A DNA stretch of 64,000 bases from Canna indica (lineage: Eukaryota; Streptophyta; Magnoliopsida; Zingiberales; Cannaceae), in the NCBI GenBank assembly GCA_034359265.1, contig CP136896.1, forward strand, positions 67,405,501 to 67,469,500, written 5' to 3'. This document shows positions 37,165 to 53,800 of this stretch, in pieces. The position numbers and the translations under genes are program-made. Under the pieces are notes generated by a model. That model had not been told where the DNA came from, made no database searches, and saw only the letters and a list, made by a program, of their open reading frames with translations. Each line of letters begins with the position of its first letter. Positions within the stretch are counted from its first letter, which is position 1.

Positions 37165-37305
37165 AAATTAGCAAAATTATTATTTATTTATTTATTTTTA
37201 CAAAGATAGAAAGTCACAATAAGTGATCATACTAGGGTTCGAACCCTAGATCTTTAGACAACGTTCAACATATTGCCACCAACTGTGCTACCCATGGTTG
37301 GCTAG
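37165..37305 (-). mobile_element. tRNA-derived SINE
   Basis: The minus strand carries GGTAGCACAGTTGGTGG (box A) and GGGTTCGAACCC (box B) at pol III promoter spacing, then a non-tRNA tail ending in A/T-rich sequence near 37165. Confidence 0.5.
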
Positions 37306-37319
37306 CGAAATTGTTAATT

Positions 37320-37469
37320 TGCCGAACCGAACCAAAAATTAAAAATCTTTAAATTTTTAATTGTTAACTGAACCAAAAATCAATTGGACAAATCGATTTG
37401 GTTATTTTAGTTTTGATTCAATCGGTTAATTGATTTGTTAGTTCATTGATGAATTTTGCTCACTCTTAT
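37320..37469. repeat. Mini-TIR-type minisatellite element, partial (copy 5)
   Basis: CCGAACCGAACCAAA words on the left, ATCGGTTAATTGATT words on the right, and a right end TGCTCACTCTTA that corresponds to an inverted TAAGAGTGAGCA start. The left end is not preserved. Confidence 0.4.
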
Positions 37470-37499
37470 CGGGCTATCAAGTCGGCCTAAAATTTAATA

Positions 37500-37827
37500 G
37501 GTCTATTAGTAATGACACATTCGTTAGTATAGAAGATATTTCACTAACGAATGCAACTTAGTTAGAAACTTTACTAATAACCCATAAAATTTGTTAGTAT
37601 AAAAGATGCTTCACTAACGACTCATAAAATTTGTGAGTAACTTTACTAACTGATGCATAATATTTTAGCATTAGTTTGTTTTATACCAACGACAAATCTT
37701 GTCCGTTGATATAGGATATGACTTTCACCAATGATCGTTGTTTCCGTTTGTAAAAATTGCATTTACTAATAAATCCTCTTACCATTAGTAATATTTTCTA
37801 TTAGTAGATGTCATTTATTTTGTAGTG
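37500..37827. mobile_element. CACTA element right end, second family
   Basis: The segment ends ATTTATTTTGTAGTG at 37827, the inverse of a CACTACAAAATAAA terminus. Upstream are many ACTAACGA / TTAGTAA subterminal repeats. These words differ from the GTCGG-type repeats of the element at 33.4-35.3 kb, so it is another family. The left end is not seen. Confidence 0.55.
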
Positions 37828-37837
37828 GTGGTTGGTA

Positions 37838-38168
37838 CAAGTTGTCCGACACTTGTTCCCCCTTAAGCAATGTCTCATATTCGAGTCTTGCGAATGGGGA
37901 AAATTACCGTTGGGAGAGCTTTACCATCTTAGTGGGTTTACCCCAAAAAGACTTGATCGTACCAAATTATGGACCCGCTAGTAGCTTAGTGGTTGTACAT
38001 TCGATTATGTTATCAATAAATCTGAGTTCGATTCTTAGTTGTAGTATTTTATGTATTTTTTCACGTCTTTGTATGTTTTGCAAAATGCGCATTGTGCATA
38101 TAATTCTCACATCTTTGTACGTTTTATAATGACTACGTTATAAAACATGTGCAAACATTAAGCTAAAA
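37838..38168 (+). mobile_element. SINE copies (one or two in tandem)
   Basis: The clearer part, 37971-38168, has box A TAGCTTAGTGG (37982-37992), box B GAGTTCGATTC (38024-38034) and a tail resembling the SINE at 3328. The part at 37838-37965 carries ATTCGAGTCTTGCGAATGGG and GGGAGAGCTTTACC..TTAGTGGGTTTACCC, which recalls Au-type plant SINEs. Confidence 0.55.
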
Positions 38169-38929
38169 AAAATAATTTTGACAAAATAGATAGTGAAATC
38201 AATGTTTCAAGCAATTCAAAAGCTAATTGAAGACTAATTAACATTGTGTGGAACAACCCACACAAATTTTTTTTGAGGCCAACCATTGAGAGGATGGGAA
38301 TACATTAATCAGGCATGGATTGAGGCTCAATGATTCAGGCTGGAATTAGTAATTAAGCAGCATTTAAAGAATGGAAGAAGTAGACGATGTTCCTTGAAGC
38401 TTCTATCATTCATTCTTTTGTTTGCACTTGTGGTGTGCAAAAATGTGATGTAATACAATATTATATATTGGATTTTTGTAGGTTGGAGTAGGAGATAAAT
38501 AAGCAACTACTGGTAGTTGATACAATAGAAAGGTTAATTCAAAACTTGAAGGAAGGACCACAGTAGTCAACCATCACCTTTTAAAATATATATATATATT
38601 TATAAGTTGGGAGATATAAAGTCATTTTCTCTTAAGGTGTAAGATGAGTAAAAACAAATACAATACTTTTTCATCTCTAATTTTATAATTTAAAGAAAAA
38701 TAATATAAAACTTAATTATTGCATGACACTCATCTCCATGAGAGATGCAAAATAATATTGTATAAAAATATAAATTTTGGTTATAATTTTACGTTAGCTT
38801 GAAATAATTAAAATATAATTGGTTTGTCTATATTAATTAAGTATAATATATTTGAGCCAAAATATTCTTAAAGTAATTGTGAGTCAACTGATAAAATGAA
38901 TTCTTCAAGCACGTGATATTCTTAAGATA
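38169..38929. other. Intergenic DNA
   Basis: No gene seen; AT-rich with a short (TA)n at about 38587-38601. Confidence 0.4.
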
Positions 38930-40060
38930 AACGGTGATATCTCATTTTTGGATTTTGGATTGTGCAAGTGGGATTGAATTCATAATTCGAGATGGTAAGG
39001 ATGGCAGTTTATTGGTTACAAGCTCCTATCTTGAGGGAAACTCTCCGCTTATTTTAGAAGCTTGTATTGTATGAAAGACTCCACTTTGTCATCACGAGTG
39101 GCATGCCCCCTTTTATCATTGAGTCGGACTCTAAAATCTTGATGAATGTAGTTAATAAGGAATTACATGCCCCTTGGTCCAGTAGCAGAGCCAGAAATTA
39201 AATCGGAGGGGGGCAAACTCTAAAATTACCAGGTTGGGCGGATTACGGGAGATGTCGGACGCAGGACGTCGAATCGCCGACTCCGGACTCCGAATTGGGC
39301 GGACGCGGACGCCGGACGCCTGAGGAGTTGACGCCGACGATGGATTGGGCGATTGGGCAGACGCCGCGACGCTGGGCAGCAGCTGGAGTGGGATGTCGGG
39401 ACGCGGAATGATCGTCTGCCGCCTGGAGTGGCCTGGAGTGGTGGCGTCAGGACTTGGGAGGTCGGCGCAGCAGAGAGGGAGAGGAGATTAGGTATCGACG
39501 ACAGCTGGAGTGGGACACCAGGATGCAGGACGTCGGGATCGCCTGCCCCCTGCCGCCTAGTGCGGCCTGGATCGAGCGAATCATCGCCTATTCACCTGTC
39601 GAGTGCCGAGCGGTGGCGTCGGGAGGTTGGCGCAGCAGAGTAGAGAGGGAGAAGACTGAAGAGATTAGGTATCGGGAGAGGGATAAATTAATTTCAAGAT
39701 AGGTGGTAATTTTTAAAATAGAGGGGGGCAAAATAGTATATATATATATATAAGGAAAAAAAATGAATGGGGGCAGTTGCCCCATCCCAATAGCGTAGCT
39801 CCGCCCCTGCCTTGGTCCATCTTAGCTCTAGTAGTAGCTGATATATTTTTGTTAAGTTCTAATTGTAACGTAGAGGGTTTCTCATTTTATTTTAGAGAAG
39901 CAAACAAAGCTGCCTATTAGGCAGCAAATCAGACACGATTTTGTAAGGATTAAATGGTTTGGTCCTCCACCCGCCCTCTTGAGTTAGAGGCGATTTTGTC
40001 TGATAATATTTTTGGGCCCGGCTCTCGTTGGCTTTAATATATTTTTTCTATTTCTAGTAA
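38930..40060 (+). mobile_element. LINE RNase H fragment split by a hAT MITE
   Basis: The plus strand reads GIEFIIRDGKDGSLLVTSSY, then FIIESDSKILMNVVNKELHA up to 39179. It resumes after 39817 with LALVVADIFLLSSNCNVEGF and FYFREANKAAYWAANQTRF, the RNase H C-terminus of an L1-type LINE. The break is exactly the MITE at 39180-39809 with its target duplication; both halves join in frame. Some stops and a frameshift remain. It is a 5'-truncated relic. Confidence 0.7.
39180..39809. mobile_element. hAT-type MITE, copy 2
   Basis: The left end CAGTAGCAGAGCCAG and right end GCGTAGCTCCGCCCCTG form a hAT-like inverted repeat. CCTTGGTC occurs at 39172-39179 and 39810-39817, a perfect 8-bp target duplication. 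The interior includes a GC-rich block (39230-39650) with GGACGC / CGGACGCCGG words absent from the copy at 24098, and the shared tail TTTTTAAAATAGAGG...(TA)n...CAGTTGCCCC. Confidence 0.85.
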
Positions 40061-40387
40061 AAAAGTATGAGTGATAAATGTTGCTTGTTATATGTTATAA
40101 AGAAAAATGAGTAATCTTCCCCACAAGAAATGACACTATAATTTTTTAGAAAATTGATATAAAATAGAGCATTTACCCAAAAAATTATAATATAAATTCG
40201 AAAAATTCTATAATACGGATTAGAAAATTTTGGATCCATAACTTTTAACCCAAAAGTACTTATTTTATCCCTAAATATCTGGGTCAGCATGTGCAAAAGT
40301 CGGGAATAAAACCACAACATAAAATATATTTTTCATAATAAAATATAAAATGTATAATTTATCAAGACAGATGTTGAATTGGGATAA

Positions 40388-40536
40388 CAGTAATTTCCCA
40401 GATCCAAATTTTGGGAAGGGAAAATTTTTGAAATCGGATTTGAAGATTCAAAATTCTCCAAATCGAAATTGAATGGATCAAATATTCATTTTACCCCTGA
40501 CCAAAGCCTCTAATCGGACCAAAGAGATTTTGGTAA

Positions 40537-40599
<63 letters not shown>

Positions 40600-41434
40600 A
40601 ATTTATAAAATATTTTTTATAATAAAAATAAGATATTAGAGAATAAAATATATATTTTTCAAACTCTATAACGTATTAAAGACTTTTTGCACAAAGTCTA
40701 TAAATTTAAATTCAAAATTATAAAATATTTTGATGTAAAATATATTTTTGGATCATAATACCTCTTTTGTTTCATTAAAAAATTATTTCATGAATTTAAA
40801 TATATTTTTTTAAAAAATATGAAGTTATTATAACCTCTGCACAAAAGTCTCTAATGAATTAGAGACTTTTGTTTATAATAATTTTATAATTATAAAAAAA
40901 TAAAATTTAATTCATAAAAAATATGTATTTGATATAAAAAATGTGCCAGAGTCTATCAAAATATTTTAGACAAAAAATATTTTATTATTTTAATTAAAAA
41001 TTAGTTTTATAGACTTTGGATAAAAATCTCTAATGCATTAGAGACTTTTGCTCAAAGTCTATAATAATTTTATAATTTTAAAAAAAAATTAATAAAATTT
41101 TTTTTAAAATATAAAAAATGTGTTGTGGTTTAAAAAAAATTTACATCAAGATATTTCATAATTTTTAATTTAAACTTAGATTTATAGACTTTGTAATTTT
41201 GTGCAAAACTCACTAATTATATTTTTTAAATTTTAACACATCATTTTTATTATAATTTTTTTTATAAATTAATTTTTTTTTTAAAATTTTTTTTAAAATT
41301 TTAATCAAAGTCTTTAATGATCTAAAAATAAAATGAGTATCTCATTGACTTGATTTCGATTTTAAGAATTTTAAATTTTAAAATTCTATTTTGAAAATTT
41401 TTCCTTCACATGATCCGGATATTAAAAATTGCTG
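40388..41434. mobile_element. Non-autonomous MULE-like element with 9-bp TSD
   Basis: TTGGGATAA occurs at 40379-40387 and 41435-41443, a perfect 9-bp target duplication as made by Mutator-like elements. Ends CAGTAATTT and AAATTGCTG are inverted, and similarity continues inward over about 100 bp with mismatches (GGAAAATTTTTGAAAT against GGAAAAATTTTCAAAA). The interior has many AGACTTTTG / CAAAGTCT words in both orientations and a long (TA)n at 40537-40598. No transposase. Confidence 0.7.
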
Positions 41435-41443
41435 TTGGGATAA

Positions 41444-43181
41444 ATAAATGACACTCGTCAAAATTATATTGGGAGGGGCATATAAAATCCCACAAGATAC
41501 TTGTTGGGGTGTAATTGTCAGTAGAACGGTAACAGGTTACAATCAATCACAACAGTCCCGGAGATAAAATATCCGGACAAAATTATTTCTGGTATTTTCC
41601 ATGATTTTTAAATGATATGCATTTTTAAAAAAACCAATTTCGTTTGACCGTTGGTTCGTTGTTTTGTCGTGGCCCTACCGGTTCAAGTTGAGTAGGCCCA
41701 TGCTAATTATGACATCATTGCATTGTCATATTTATTTTTTTGTTGACTTGGCACACCCGAAGAGTTTAATGAAAATTCGAGATCCGATGTGTAAAATATT
41801 CTAAACCCAATGCTGTTATTTAATTTGCCTTGATTTGTGAATTCCAGTAATTAAGGGGGAAAAAACTAATTAGAAGGCCTCCTAATAAATAGCCTACTCA
41901 CATTGAATGCTTCATTAATGGAGAGATAGATCATCAATGTTAATTAAGTCCTCATCTACCTTTTTCTTCCTTGGGAGGTTGACTGTAGTTAAGAGAGTTA
42001 TCACATTTCTGTGGTAAAAGGTGTCTTCTCCAGCACTCAAAACACATTGATTCTTGCAAAAGCTTCATGTGACATTCCTGGAAAATTCTTTTTACCTAGC
42101 TAGTGGGTAGAAATCTGGACCAATTCAGCTACTTTGACCCCATTAATTAAACATCATCAATTCTCTCTGGATAACAACTTTTTCACTACATTCAAAAAGA
42201 TAAGCATCACTCTTTACCAAACTTCCAATTTTTTTGTCATTCTCATGCAATATCAGAAGTTAAAACCTTACCTATTTTTTATTTCACATTTTCTTTGCTT
42301 CATGTTCTTATGAAATACCCTACTGAGTAGAAAAATTAAGGATGATAGTAGCTGAATGTCTCACTATTGAAATTCTTATGCATTGCATAACGATCTCATT
42401 GTATAAAAAAGTTTGTAATTATAGAGGCGATCATTCTTCGACTACGCATAATAGGGTTGACCTTGAACTAGTCGGGTCGTAGGTTATGCGGCAAGGGATC
42501 AAATAATGATTCTTCGTTAACTTATTATTTTGAACTACTTAAGAGAATTATGATTATTGTACCGATGAATACCTCTTTTTTTATATATAGAATTGTACGA
42601 TGGATACTTGCTTCTCGTACTTAATCATAATTTTAATTTTGGTAAAATAAAAACTTTTAATTATGTCAAGATGTAAAAAGAAAAATACTATGCTATCTAT
42701 AATGTTTTTAATGAGAAAGATAAATAGAAGAGACGAGCAAAGTTAAAAATCTTCTAAAAATAGCTCACATTGATTATATGAGAGTTTGAAAATATAAATC
42801 ATCTTAACAATAAAAATATATATTTTTTCTAATTAATGTGCTTAATATTTTTTTAATACTCAAATTTAATAAAGTGTTCATGATTATTAATAAATTTATA
42901 GTCCATGCCTAAGTGGTTAGGAAGATTATTAATCACATTTTAAGGATGTTATAACAACGCTAATCCAAAAATTAATTAATTTCCTCCCAACGGTAAAAAG
43001 AAAGAATATTCGATGCGGCATCTAACATTCTAACCGCAGACAAACTCTATTAACAAAAAGCTACGCAGGCACGCAAAGCGCCCCATATTTTTATGACTAT
43101 AACACCCTTAGAAATTTCCTGTAAACGGACATGCTTCGCATGCGTCCTCATGAGATGAGAAGGGTATTTTTGTCCACGCAA
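41444..43181. other. Intergenic DNA upstream of the MAP kinase gene
   Basis: No coding region or recognised element. AT-rich, becoming GC-richer after 43000. Confidence 0.45.
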
Positions 43182-43305
43182 TTTATAAAAAACGATTGAG
43201 ATTCATATCATTTTGACAACAATTTATCAAACAACCTCCTCTCTTCTCTCTTCGCATCTCTATTTCTCTCTCTCATCTCACCCTCCTCCGCCTCCCTCGC
43301 TATAG
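43182..43305 (+). promoter_or_regulatory. Probable MAPK core promoter
   Basis: A TATA-like TTTATAAAAAA lies at 43182-43192, followed about 40 bp downstream by a long pyrimidine patch (43228-43305, CT-rich with TCTCTC runs) typical of plant transcription starts. The leader to the ATG at 43831 would be about 600 nt. It holds two short upstream ORFs, 43461-43484 and 43663-43698, if it is not spliced. Confidence 0.5.
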
Positions 43306-43830
43306 GAAAACCCCTCGGATTTGGGTTTGGCTTCGGGCCCGATTCCTCTGCTCGTGGGGGATTCCTGAGGGGATTTTCCATCCATTTCGTCGAGGCAGCT
43401 GAGGGAGGAGTCTTGGTTTCAATTTGGAGGGTAGAGACGTCGGATCTTGGGCGGCGGGTGATGCAGGAAGCGAGGAGGATTTAGCCGCGTAGGTCCCTCT
43501 GTTTCGGTGATCGTGTCGGACCGCGTCCTCGTTGATTTGGTTGCGTTGAGGGCTTGGGAGTGTACGCGGGATTGGATCCCTTTGTTTGTGCCATTTGGAG
43601 GGGTCGGTGGAAGGCAAGGCGGGACTGCTGGATTGTGATCGCAGCTGGGGTTGGTGGGCCAAATGTGGATGAGTTTTTTGGAGATCTGTTCGTTTTGAGC
43701 TCCTTATTGTGCAGATTTTGGCGGTGTCTGTAATATAGGAGAATAGTAGAGGAAGAGGGGAGCGGGAGAGAAGAACAAAGATAGAGAGTTTGATTGTTTT
43801 GTAAGGAGATCCGTGTGCTAAGGTGTGAAA

Positions 43831-49424
<5,594 letters not shown>

Positions 49425-50804
49425 TCACCAAGCACTAATAACATTATGCCATCTTCATTGGGCAGGGAAATACTCACACTCTAACATTCAGTGCAAATGC
49501 TGAGGCTAAGCAGCCAGCTTGAAGATTCGAGAAAGAACACAGGAATGGAGAGAAGAGAGGCTTAAGAGAAAGCAAAGAGTAATGGACGTGACAATTTCAT
49601 GCGTTCGAAGTGCAATGCTTGGTGCAGCTGAGAATATATATGTAAGCATGGCCTTAATGGAAACCGTTCATCTTCGCTTAATTACGACGAGGTGTTTCTT
49701 TTATTAGTTATTACCAGGCGTGTACATATGCCTTTGTGACGGTGAACTGTTCTTGGTTATTAATTCAGAAATTTGGACATTCCTGCAATACAATTCACGA
49801 ACTACCTTTTGCTTTGAATTGCTTAGTCTTCCTAAGCTTTCTTGCATCTGATCAATGAGCACGGCGAGAACAAAAATCATAACGATTGAACCTTCATTAG
49901 GGAACAGAAATATCGCGCACGCTCTTCCAATTCAATAAAGTGACTCATGATAATAACATTACCCAATCATCTCGTAACTAATTCTTTAAAACATCACTGG
50001 GCAATTAGAGATATAAGACTCGGATTGTCCAGCTGATCATTATCTTCCTGTGAAATCTGAATCTCTGGCGCTCTTTTTCTTTCCATCACATGGAGTTTCA
50101 AGATAATCATAGAAATACTATATGTAACGAAAATATAATTCCTGCAACATTAGTTTGTCCACGTGGTGGGACTTTAAAATCCACTAAGTATGTTTTTTCA
50201 ATTTTTCCATGACTTCAGATTCAAAATAATATAATACAATTCCAATAATAATATAATACAAAAACAACGAGCATTTCAAGAAAATTGAATAACTTTCGGG
50301 GATTCTGTAATTCATGGAACCTCTCGTAACTTTAAAATATATTGGACTACCTGTCCATATTCCATCCTCCTATTATATTTTAAATATTTTTTCGATTAAA
50401 ATACTATCTTTCACCACATCTACTCAACGACTCTTGTTAACTTATCAGCAATTTCTTCGTTGTACCAGCATAATATTAGATTCCAAATAATTAATTTACA
50501 GTAACTAATGAAGACACTGACATGTCAATAATGACGAGAGAGAAAATTAGAGAGAGAGACACATACCAGCATAGAATCAATCTCAATAAATAAATGGCCG
50601 ATTGGATGTTGATGAAACAATATTTTGAAAAAATACAACTACAGAGGGAAGGTCCAATAAATCTAAATAAAAATGGGGTTGATAGGAGCAATTAACCCTT
50701 ATAAATATGCACACATACCAGACGACCCCTATAGTAACTGTGATCATGCTGATGCCATTAGAGCGGCTTCATTTTATCAACATGAAAAGCTGGAAGGGGT
50801 AATT
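49425..50804. other. Convergent 3' region between MAPK and the UDPGP-like gene
   Basis: This holds the presumed 3' UTR of the MAP kinase (to about 49800) and of the minus-strand gene that stops at 50805. No other gene seen. Confidence 0.5.
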
Positions 50805-53800
50805 TTATTCAAAGACCTTCATTGCACACAAGGAATCCAGAGAACAAGTGTTCAAGGAGCTGTATATTGAACAATGGAAGCTATACGAATTAGGTGCACC
50901 TGGATATGCTGTAACAAACTCATTCTCCTGCTTAACATGCAAATAATGTTCTGGAACTGGACGGAACTGGAATTTATCTATTTGCCTAGTCATCTTGTTC
51001 AGATGCCTCATGGAAAATATCATGTCAAACTCATCTTCCTCTGCAGTGTTCTCAAATATTTTGATCCCTACATCTGCTCTGCGCAAACTGACCAATCCAA
51101 AGAACAAGGGATGTCCAATCGTTGTTCTATCATTCAGACTACAGACCTGGGAATATATATAAACTAACAAAATCAAATCAAGCACATGTAAATTACTTGG
51201 TCTCATACCCTAGCAGAAATATAACATAAAATACCAAATAGCATGTTCCAGTCTCTTGAAGGCAGAATGTAGGTTTAAATTCTAGGATATTGTTTATGGG
51301 CCCGTTTGGTTCGCAAACTGCTCATCACAGGACACCAGACAGGGACAAGGACAGGACATCAGATGTCCTGGAACAATAGCTATACCGTGTTTGTTTCGTC
51401 AAGAACAGGACACGATATTCCGTTCTGTCCTGCGTTTGTTTCGCTATAACAAAGTATTATATATGACAAATGACTAAAATACCCTTGTAAATTAGTCTTA
51501 AAATTAATTAATATGTAAAAAAATATTAATATATAGTATCAAATACTTTAATACAATAAGAAGTTTTAGTTTAACTAATAAGTGTTCAACTAATTTTCAA
51601 TTAACCTAACAATAGGATAATACCGAAAAATATAAAAATCATACCAAACGATTTCCAATCTGAAATCTGACACCACCATCACGTTCAGCACGCGAAAATT
51701 TACAACTTTGGTATTCACCTCGACTCGATCCGACGATTCTACGATCAAAGGAAGGGGTAATTTTGACAATTGCAGCCCTTGTCCTCCGCCCGATTTCGAT
51801 GTACCGAGAAATTTCTCGGTACACCAAAATGGGTGGAAATCCTGTCCCAGACAACGAGAAGTCCTTGTCCCGAAGCTTCTTTTGCAAACCAAACGGGGGA
51901 CATGGGCGGATGTCCAGTCCAGTTCCCCGTTTTTTAGCAAACCAAACGGGCCCTATAAGTTCAATGAACTGCATAACATGGTGAGACTGGTTTAAAAATT
52001 AAATTCTAGGATACTGTTTATAAGCTCAATGAACTGCATAACATGGTGAGACTGGTTTAAATATTAAGGCAAAAAATATCACAAAACCCTATTTCAACAA
52101 AATCTTGAATCAATCAAGGTTGTGGACTCTCACAATTGAAGCTTGGTGTGATGTTAATTGTGATAAATGAAGAATAAATCCCATGGATTCAAACCAAATT
52201 CATCCTACTTGGGGCTCCCTTGAACACAATGCTGAGTTGGTGACCTAATCTTTTGGCAAAAGATGGTAGTAATATTTGATGAAACCGTCAAAATAAAAGC
52301 AAGATGAGCATTCAAATAATAAAGGTGAATATACACCAATGCTCCAATGTGCATTGATCATTTTTATAGTAGTGTTTTAGCATTTTGGGCTTTAGTGGTT
52401 TCTACCATTGGATGCCTTTGCTATGCTTTATTGCAGCTAATGTTAATTAACATTTAACAATTTCCAATGTCATATCCTCTCTAATTTTTCTCATCCATTT
52501 GGCATTTGTTTCCCCTGAATCCTGATGCCACCTTCAAATTAGCCTAACTTCTGAGTTTTGACTAATGTGTTTATTCAGACATTGTATATATAGAATAAAA
52601 TACGGGATGAGGAAGGTGAAGAGGGGCTTTAAGAGTCTAGCGGTGATCACCATGTTCCCCATACTCCCTTAGATTATATCTTATAAGATGACAACTAGCT
52701 ATATGCTACATGGACTAGAATGTTGGGGAGTCAAGAAATAACATATATGTAAAGGTCAATATAGCAAAAGGGAGAATGCTAAGATGAATAATCAGTATTA
52801 ATAGAAAGATAGAATAAGAAAGATTCATGAAAATTGGGTGTAACTCCAATGAAGAATATGAGAAAATAGATCCAAAATGATATGGACATCTTCAAATGAG
52901 ACAGATGTCATAGTTATACAAGAAGATGAATTCATTATACTAAATGGAGTAAGGGATAGAGGAAGACCTAAGAAAATTTTGCATGAAATAAGAAAAAGCA
53001 AATTATGTGCCTTTGATATTACTACAGATTTTGCCTTAGAGATGCAACGGCAACAATTGCAGAAATAGGATCATGGCTTTCTCTAAGGGCATGTAATAGG
53101 ATCACAGCTCCTATCCCCCCATGTAGAGCGAGGCAAACAATATATTTCTCTATCCTCTCCTTGCCCTATGGGGCAATCAGGGCATGATGAGGTACTACCT
53201 CTAACATTTTCATGAATTTTCCATTCAACTCAACATCGTCATCTCTTGTCCGCCTTTTGGATATTTTGATTGTAACTACAAACTCCTAAAGAATAGTTGT
53301 GATAATATACATTTTCGTTCAACTAGGCACTTGCTGGCTAAGCACCACTCCAGATAACACTTTTTTCTCAACATCCCACCAAGAGACCGTCCATAGTGCA
53401 AGAACAAACCAAATAATTTTGCCATGGCAAAACAAATTAACAGTTAGCATAATTCAAAAGTTTGCCTAGCTATATTCATACACCTTTGTACAGTCCAATG
53501 CAGGTCAAGATCTTTCTAGTAGGACACATGCTGACTGGTACAAATAATTCTTCCAATCCCACTTTAGCTATATAAGTGGCACCTCATCTAACCACTCCAT
53601 TTGGAATAATATTTGCAAGGAAATCTTAATTTTAGAATACTCTTACATCCATTTGATTATAAAAATTAAGAGCTCATGTTAATAAAAATACTCTCCATAT
53701 GTACATCCAGTTTTAATCATCTCACTTGTTTTTATTCAGAGTTAACTCAATTTACTCTTACTGTTACTGTTAGTAAATTGGAAACAAGTACAGCTAGGTA

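Noticed and set aside
37225..37245. Possible tRNA gene (GGGTTCGAACCC)
   Set aside because: The surrounding sequence does not fold as a tRNA: no acceptor stem pairing. It fits a tRNA-derived SINE.
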